Shown in pieces: positions 7,720 through 12,096 of a DNA stretch of 12,096 nucleotides. Each line of letters starts with the position of its first letter. Within the stretch, counting starts at the first letter, position 1. The notes beneath the pieces were generated by a model. It made no database searches. It was given only the letters and a program-made list of their open reading frames with translations, and was not told the origin of the DNA. A program made the translations under genes and the position numbers. The DNA is from Penaeus vannamei (lineage: Eukaryota > Arthropoda > Malacostraca > Decapoda > Penaeidae), in contig NC_091572.1 in NCBI RefSeq assembly GCF_042767895.1, positions 25,119,801-25,131,896 of the forward strand, given 5' to 3'.

Positions 7720-7779
7720 CTTAGCAAGTAAATCATAAAAGATGAAAAATAAAAAGGTCTTCACTTTAAAACGAATTTG

Positions 7780-7780
<1 letters not shown>

Positions 7781-7850
<70 letters not shown>
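7781..7850. repeat. (TA)n microsatellite, about 32 units
   Basis: Uninterrupted TA to 7844, then one CA interruption and a short remnant. Confidence 0.96.
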
Positions 7851-7851
<1 letters not shown>

Positions 7852-8106
7852 AGTAAAATACACCCGACACACTGCACAATAACGAGCAAAGAAAGTGAAC
7901 AATGAAACAAACAGACACAGCCAGCTCCAAGGCTCAGGTGCACTGCCGAAAACCCGGTAAATTGGGGGTCGGAAACTACCCCCCCCCCTCCCTGAGCTGC
8001 TGGCAGTTAACTGCTCGCTTATGGTTTACAATTAAATAAAATGGGGTGAATCAAGATAGAAAACAAATAGTGTTTTGCTACTGGGGAGGTGTTATTAGAA
8101 CCTAAC
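7851..8106. other. Spacer with C-run and GC hairpin
   Basis: Locally GC-richer sequence (7915-8030). GGGGGT (about 7964-7969) can pair with ACCCCC (from 7978) around an eight-base loop, leading into a C-rich run to 7992. No coding frame or tRNA-like box recognised. Confidence 0.4.
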
Positions 8107-8188
8107 CAACGATAATGATAACAGTAATAGTAAAAGTTATAACTAGAATGACAATAATGATAATAACGAAAGGAATCATAATCATCAT
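8107..8188. repeat. Degenerate GAT/AAT tract
   Basis: ATAATGATAACAGTAATAG-type words, A-rich on the plus strand, ending immediately before the hairpin at 8190. The related tract on the other side of the SINE (8545-8822) has the opposite strand bias. Confidence 0.8.
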
Positions 8189-8189
8189 A

Positions 8190-8279
8190 AGGCTGTATAT
8201 ATATTATACAAAATCAAAAGTAAATCTTTTAAGAATACTTAAAAGATTTACTTTTGATAATATAATATATATACAGCCT
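8190..8279. repeat. Near-perfect 90-nt hairpin (palindrome)
   Basis: Outer arms of 19 bases (8190-8208 with 8261-8279) and inner arms of 21 bases (8213-8233 with 8238-8258) pair perfectly. They are separated only by a 4/2-base internal loop (CAAA opposite AA) and closed by a four-base loop AATA at 8234-8237. The right arm abuts the 3' end of the minus-strand SINE, so the left arm looks like an inverted copy of the SINE tail plus flank. There is no internal space for a gene. Alternatives are a small MITE-like palindrome or a chimeric-read artefact. Confidence 0.93.
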
Positions 8280-8456
8280 CACTACTGACGCTTTGACTTG
8301 CCTTTCGGCAGGAAAGTGCAATGCCTGGCCAGTACATGCACTCTCCGCCACGGTCCCTTCGGATACTTGGCTGTATGTCCACTGCCGCGACGAGATTCGA
8401 ACCCGGGACTTCGAGTTCAGAACGCCGGTGCGATAACCACTCGGCCATCGCGGCAG
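8280..8456 (-). mobile_element. tRNA-derived SINE, Ser/Leu-type A box
   Basis: The head is at plus 8382-8456. On the minus strand CTGCCGCGA pairs with TCGCGGCAG over nine bases, the A box TGGCCGAGTGGTTA matches the Ser/Leu tRNA type, and the B box GGTTCGAATCT (plus 8394-8404) is nearly consensus. The anticodon arm has decayed around TTCTGAA, and the long variable arm expected of Ser/Leu tRNAs is missing. A roughly 100-base body follows, with a small palindromic word CTTTCGGCAGGAAAG, and the tail ends at the hairpin. Two overlapping minus-strand ORFs here (8248-8448 and 8229-8513) are typical false ORFs read through tRNA-like SINE DNA. Confidence 0.85.
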
Positions 8457-8490
8457 CAATAACTTAACCTGAGAATCTCCTTTATATTGT

Positions 8491-8510
8491 CCCTTTCCCT
8501 CCCCCCCCCT
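8491..8510. repeat. C-rich run
   Basis: CCC, CCC and C9-type runs separated by one to three T. The minus strand could be scored as a weak G-quadruplex pattern. Confidence 0.6.
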
Positions 8511-8544
8511 CACGGATCACCAATGCGCGCGTGTTTTAGAATTA

Positions 8545-8822
8545 GTATCATTATTGTTTATTATAACTATGGTCGTTATCATTATTATTGATATTATTGT
8601 TATAATAGGTATAATAATGCTATTATTCTTCTATTTTTATCATTATCAGTTATTATTGTTGTTGTTGCTTCTGCTGTTATTATTACTGTCATTAGCACCG
8701 TCGTTGTTATTACCAATTATCATCACTACTATCATTGGTATTTTTCAAAGTATTATGATCATAAAAATCACTATTACCTTCTCTGGTCTCATAACTATAA
8801 ACATTTATACTATTACCTTTAC
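8545..8822. repeat. Degenerate ATT/ATC low-complexity tract
   Basis: TATCATTATTG, TTGTTGTTGTTGC and similar words, T-rich on the plus strand. The 124-codon ORF at 8554-8928 (Ile/Leu/Thr-rich) is a translation of this tract. Confidence 0.85.
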
Positions 8823-9790
8823 CTTTGTAGATTTAATATTATTGTCATTATTTTTTATCTCAACGATAAACAACAAATTCGTAATTATTAACAATCCATT
8901 TCATATAAAAAAGATACCTATCCACTAGATATATAGTTAGCATAGGATCCAACTGTTATAATGCAATAGTACTAGTAATTCACCTCTTGGTAGCTATACT
9001 ATCTGGTTTGTTTTCATTCCGAACCATGGGTAGCATTTATTATTTCATGACACTGTGAACTACAGTGACAACAAACGTTTCATAAAGTATAGGTAAACGT
9101 TAAGCGCAGTTTACTGAATCGGATCTCATTGCAAACAGACCTATGCTTCTTTTCTATGAATTCGTGTTTCTTATCTGAAGTAGGCAAAGTGGAACGAAGA
9201 TAACACTAAACAATACAATGTAACATCAGAACTTCTTCCCTTCCTTCCCATTTCCTGCTCATGATTTTCATTTTTTTCCCTTCATCACTTGTTCGTCCTC
9301 TTCCTCCCATTCTTTGTTTCTCACATTACTAATGCAATCACATGATTACGAGAGGAATAACAAAATTGTGAAACACTAACAAAGAACAAAGCACATCCAA
9401 AAAAAGAGCAAAATCTAACGCTCCAGTTCCTCAATACTCCTTCACTTTATAAACAAGGAGAGAGACAGAAACAAAAGCAGAAAGATAGAAGGGCAGGTAA
9501 GTAGATAGAGATGCAAACAGAAATTCTATTTTCGTCTCCATTGGGGATCGAACCTGATTCGCGTAAGAGACAACTGCGATGACCACAACACCACGGAAAC
9601 ATGTAATATATCGAATGAATTTTACTAGAATAAAATTTAATCTTTTAAGAAACACTTTTATTGCACTTATGTATGTAATGTTGCATAAATATGTCTTGTG
9701 TGTTTGTAAAGAGTTAAATGAATCTAAACATTACTGTATGCCTCCCATTGCACTAAAATATGTACAATCTTAAAGAATTATGATGTTATA
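8823..9790. repeat. Mosaic dispersed repeat, copy 2
   Basis: Contains the end of segment A (TTTGTAGATTTAAT and CAACGATAAACAA, about 8823-8885), segment B (about 8931-9208, matching 11855-12096 with words such as CAGGATCC-like, GTAGCATTTA, ACAACAAAC, TTCTTATCTGAAGTAGGC and GGAACGAAGA) and segment C (about 9335-9780, matching copy 1). The order A-B-C and direct orientation agree in all three copies. No coding capacity seen. Confidence 0.78.
9534..9600 (-). mobile_element. tRNA-Val-like pseudo-tRNA in copy 2
   Basis: Counterpart of 6872-6942. The acceptor arms GTTTCCG and TGGAGAC still pair at all seven positions allowing two wobbles, the D loop keeps GG, and the anticodon loop is again CTCTTAC (literal anticodon CTT). 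The B box reads GGTTCGATCCC. The T stem is broken and the whole is 67 bases, four shorter than copy 1. A minus-strand ORF through it (9431-9655) is spurious. Confidence 0.7.
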
Positions 9791-9926
9791 ATAAAGTTAA
9801 CAAGTTTTCCAAATACCTCTTTTCTTGGCTCGTTCAAGAACCTGTTTTCGTAAAATATTCAGTAAGAAGACAAAAAATCAACCAACGTTCTGAAAATAAG
9901 GAAGATTTTGTATGTATAATATTACG

Positions 9927-10397
<471 letters not shown>

Positions 10398-10965
10398 TTC
10401 AGCAGTTACCATGATAACAATAAGAATGATAATGATGAAGATCAAAATTACAATCGCATAATAATTATATAAGTTATAACAGTAATAACGATAATAATAA
10501 TCATAGTTATGATAATAAAAGATACCAATGCTAAAACTTATAAGAGTGCAACTACAAGAGATAATACTAATAATGATAATTGTAATCACAATAGTGATGA
10601 TAATTACAGTAATTATAATCGGAATAGTAATAGTAATTAAAATGATAATGATAAAAACAACAATGACAGTAGTAGCAGTACTGCTACTATTAATTGATAT
10701 ATTACTGTTACTAGTAAAGATAACACTGCTATTAAATATAATAATAGTAGTACAAAGGATGTTGAGAATTATAACGATGGCGAAGATGGTGATGATGATG
10801 CGATGATAATGATGATGATATTATGAACAACAGTAATAAAGGTTATTGTCAACACGGGAAGGATCGAGTATACATATTATAAAAGAGATACCAGTATTAC
10901 TTATAACGACTATGATTAAAACGGTAATGATAATGCCAGTACTTAAAACGTTAATGATGATGAAT
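10398..10965. repeat. Degenerate GAT/AAT low-complexity tract
   Basis: About 570 bases of ATAATGATAAT, ACAGTAATAACG and GATGATGATG words, A-rich on the plus strand, with a TAGTAGCAGTACTGCTACTA palindrome at about 10668-10687. ORFs on both strands are Ile/Met/Val/Thr-rich artefacts. Confidence 0.85.
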
Positions 10966-11190
10966 ATTTTCTCTGAATATTTTCCATCTCTCTCTAAATC
11001 TGTTCCTCCCATTCATTATGCTGCTTATGCTGGGTATAACAACAATGACGACAAGGGAAAGTGAGATTTGGGTGGACCGAAAAGAAATCATTTGGTGACG
11101 ATTGTAAATAAAGTTTGTAGACCAACTTTGTAGGCTGACAGCTTATATTACTAATTTCAAATCAGTGAGTTTTTCGCATCGTCTGTTTGG

Positions 11191-11191
<1 letters not shown>
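10966..11191. other. Complex spacer, nothing recognised
   Basis: No ORF, tRNA-like box or tandem repeat of note. Confidence 0.45.

Positions 11192-11233
<42 letters not shown>
11192..11233. repeat. (CT)21 microsatellite
   Basis: Perfect 42-base CT run just before mosaic repeat copy 3. Confidence 0.96.
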
Positions 11234-11236
<3 letters not shown>

Positions 11237-11261
11237 GAGGTAGTGCAGAATTGTGATCCGT

Positions 11262-12096
11262 ATATTCTTTCAATGACTTCCCCAAACATCTGCCTGTCCC
11301 TAAAATGTCAAGAATAGATTGTTATTTCTGAACATTATTCGAAATCAGCTTTAACCCTTGAGCCGTTTTGTAGATTTAATACTACGATTGTCTTGACAGT
11401 AGTTTTAGTCAACGATAAACAATAAGTTCGTAATCATTGGTGTATTTTTCGAATTCCAGTTATATGAAATAATGTTTTATCATTCATTTCTTATAATTTT
11501 CTGTTCAATTAACAGTTTTTGCCCAATCGAAGTACGTTTTCGAAGATAAATATAAATCAATATACAGCTTCTGTAATTCACTATGAAATCACATGTTTTC
11601 TTAGTGTATATATTTATAAGAATACTCATTTTAATAATCTTCAAATGAAGAATACAATATATTAAATGGTATCAGTATAGAAAAACATATAGCTGAAAAA
11701 AATCATGGGAATAGAGGACAAAATGAAATATAGACAAGAAATCTTATAAGGTGAAGTTCAACAATTCATTTCACAAGGGACAAGCAGAACCTAAGACGAA
11801 ATGTCAAAAAAAAATATATATATATATATATCTTATACGGTACAAAATAGAGGATATATGACTAGCACAGGATCCAGCTGTCACAATGCAATCTGTCTGG
11901 TTTGTCTACTTTGTGTTTTTGTTTCATTCCGGACCATAAGTAGCATTTAATATTTCAAGTCAATGTTAACTTCAGGGACAACAAACCTTTCACAATATAT
12001 AAGTAATTATCAAGCTACTCTAAAAAGGGATCATTCTTCTCTCCTGCGAAATCGTTTTTCTTATCTGAAGTAGGCAAAGCGGAACGAAGACAACAC
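11262..12096. repeat. Mosaic dispersed repeat, copy 3 (runs off the window)
   Basis: Segment A at 11262-11460 matches copy 1. Segment B at about 11855-12096 matches 8931-9208 of copy 2 up to the last base of the window. Between them lie about 380 bases not seen in copy 2, ending in A9 and (TA)n at 11806-11831, which may be an insertion. Segment C with the tRNA-Val-like sequence is expected just beyond the window edge. Confidence 0.72.
11806..11831. repeat. A9(TA)n run
   Basis: A run of nine A followed by about nine TA units, at the 3' end of the copy-3-specific segment. It resembles a retroposon tail but no head with A/B boxes was found upstream. Confidence 0.7.

Noticed and set aside
7196..7724. 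Ser/Leu/Pro-rich plus-strand and Arg/Glu/Lys-rich minus-strand ORFs up to 153 codons
   Set aside because: Artefacts of the polypyrimidine tract, open in several frames at once because C/T-only DNA has no stop codons on the plus strand.
8229..8513. Minus-strand ORFs with MAEWLSHRR and RVRISSR-like text
   Set aside because: These overlap the tRNA A and B boxes of the SINE; such frames are common false ORFs in SINE-rich genomes.
8554..8928. 124-codon hydrophobic ORF that could be read as a multi-span membrane protein
   Set aside because: Encoded by the degenerate ATT/ATC tract; equivalent hydrophobic ORFs appear at 269-689 and 10528-10806.
9431..9655. Minus-strand ORF of 74 codons
   Set aside because: Runs through the tRNA-Val-like pseudo-tRNA in mosaic copy 2; not conserved as a frame in copy 1.

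Overview
The window looks like non-coding, repeat-dominated nuclear DNA of an animal, most likely a decapod crustacean of the penaeid shrimp type. The sequence is AT-rich and unusually dense in long, nearly perfect dinucleotide microsatellites: (TA)n, (CT)n and a compound (TC)29(TA)50(TG)31. It also has long degenerate ATT/ATC or GAT/AAT tracts, several tRNA-derived SINE-like sequences with RNA polymerase III A/B boxes, a 500-N scaffold gap, and no operon-like or long open reading frames. The density of simple repeats matches what is known of Penaeus genomes; the species itself is an inference.

Layout. 1-1596: AT-rich sequence with an ATT/ATC tract (241-735), a G-rich quadruplex-like patch (780-831) and TTTC/TATC repeats. 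1597-2096: assembly gap. 2220-2395: a (TA)n tract joined to a minus-strand tRNA-like SINE. 2500-3235: GA, CT and TA microsatellites. 3235-5215: mostly featureless, with one 108-codon ORF that is probably fortuitous. 5221-5990: a worn tRNA-like element and a cluster of GC-richer islands; one minus-strand island (5847-5977) has an open frame bounded by splice-like AG and GTAAGG. 6085-12096: three direct copies of a mosaic repeat (about 6400-7150, 8823-9790, and 11262 to the window end) separated by microsatellites and ATN tracts. Copies 1 and 2 contain a tRNA-Val-like cloverleaf with the same altered anticodon loop. Between them lie another GC island with splice-like borders (7618-7719), a minus-strand SINE (8280-8456), and a 90-nt near-perfect hairpin (8190-8279) abutting the SINE's 3' end.

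No gene can be called with confidence. The two or three GC islands could be small exons of one minus-strand gene whose introns are filled by the repeats, but transcript or homology data would be needed to decide. I found no convincing new biological system. The most interesting items are structural: the SINE-linked hairpin, the anticodon-shifted tRNA-Val-derived element, and the repeated module whose internal microsatellite has evolved differently in each copy.
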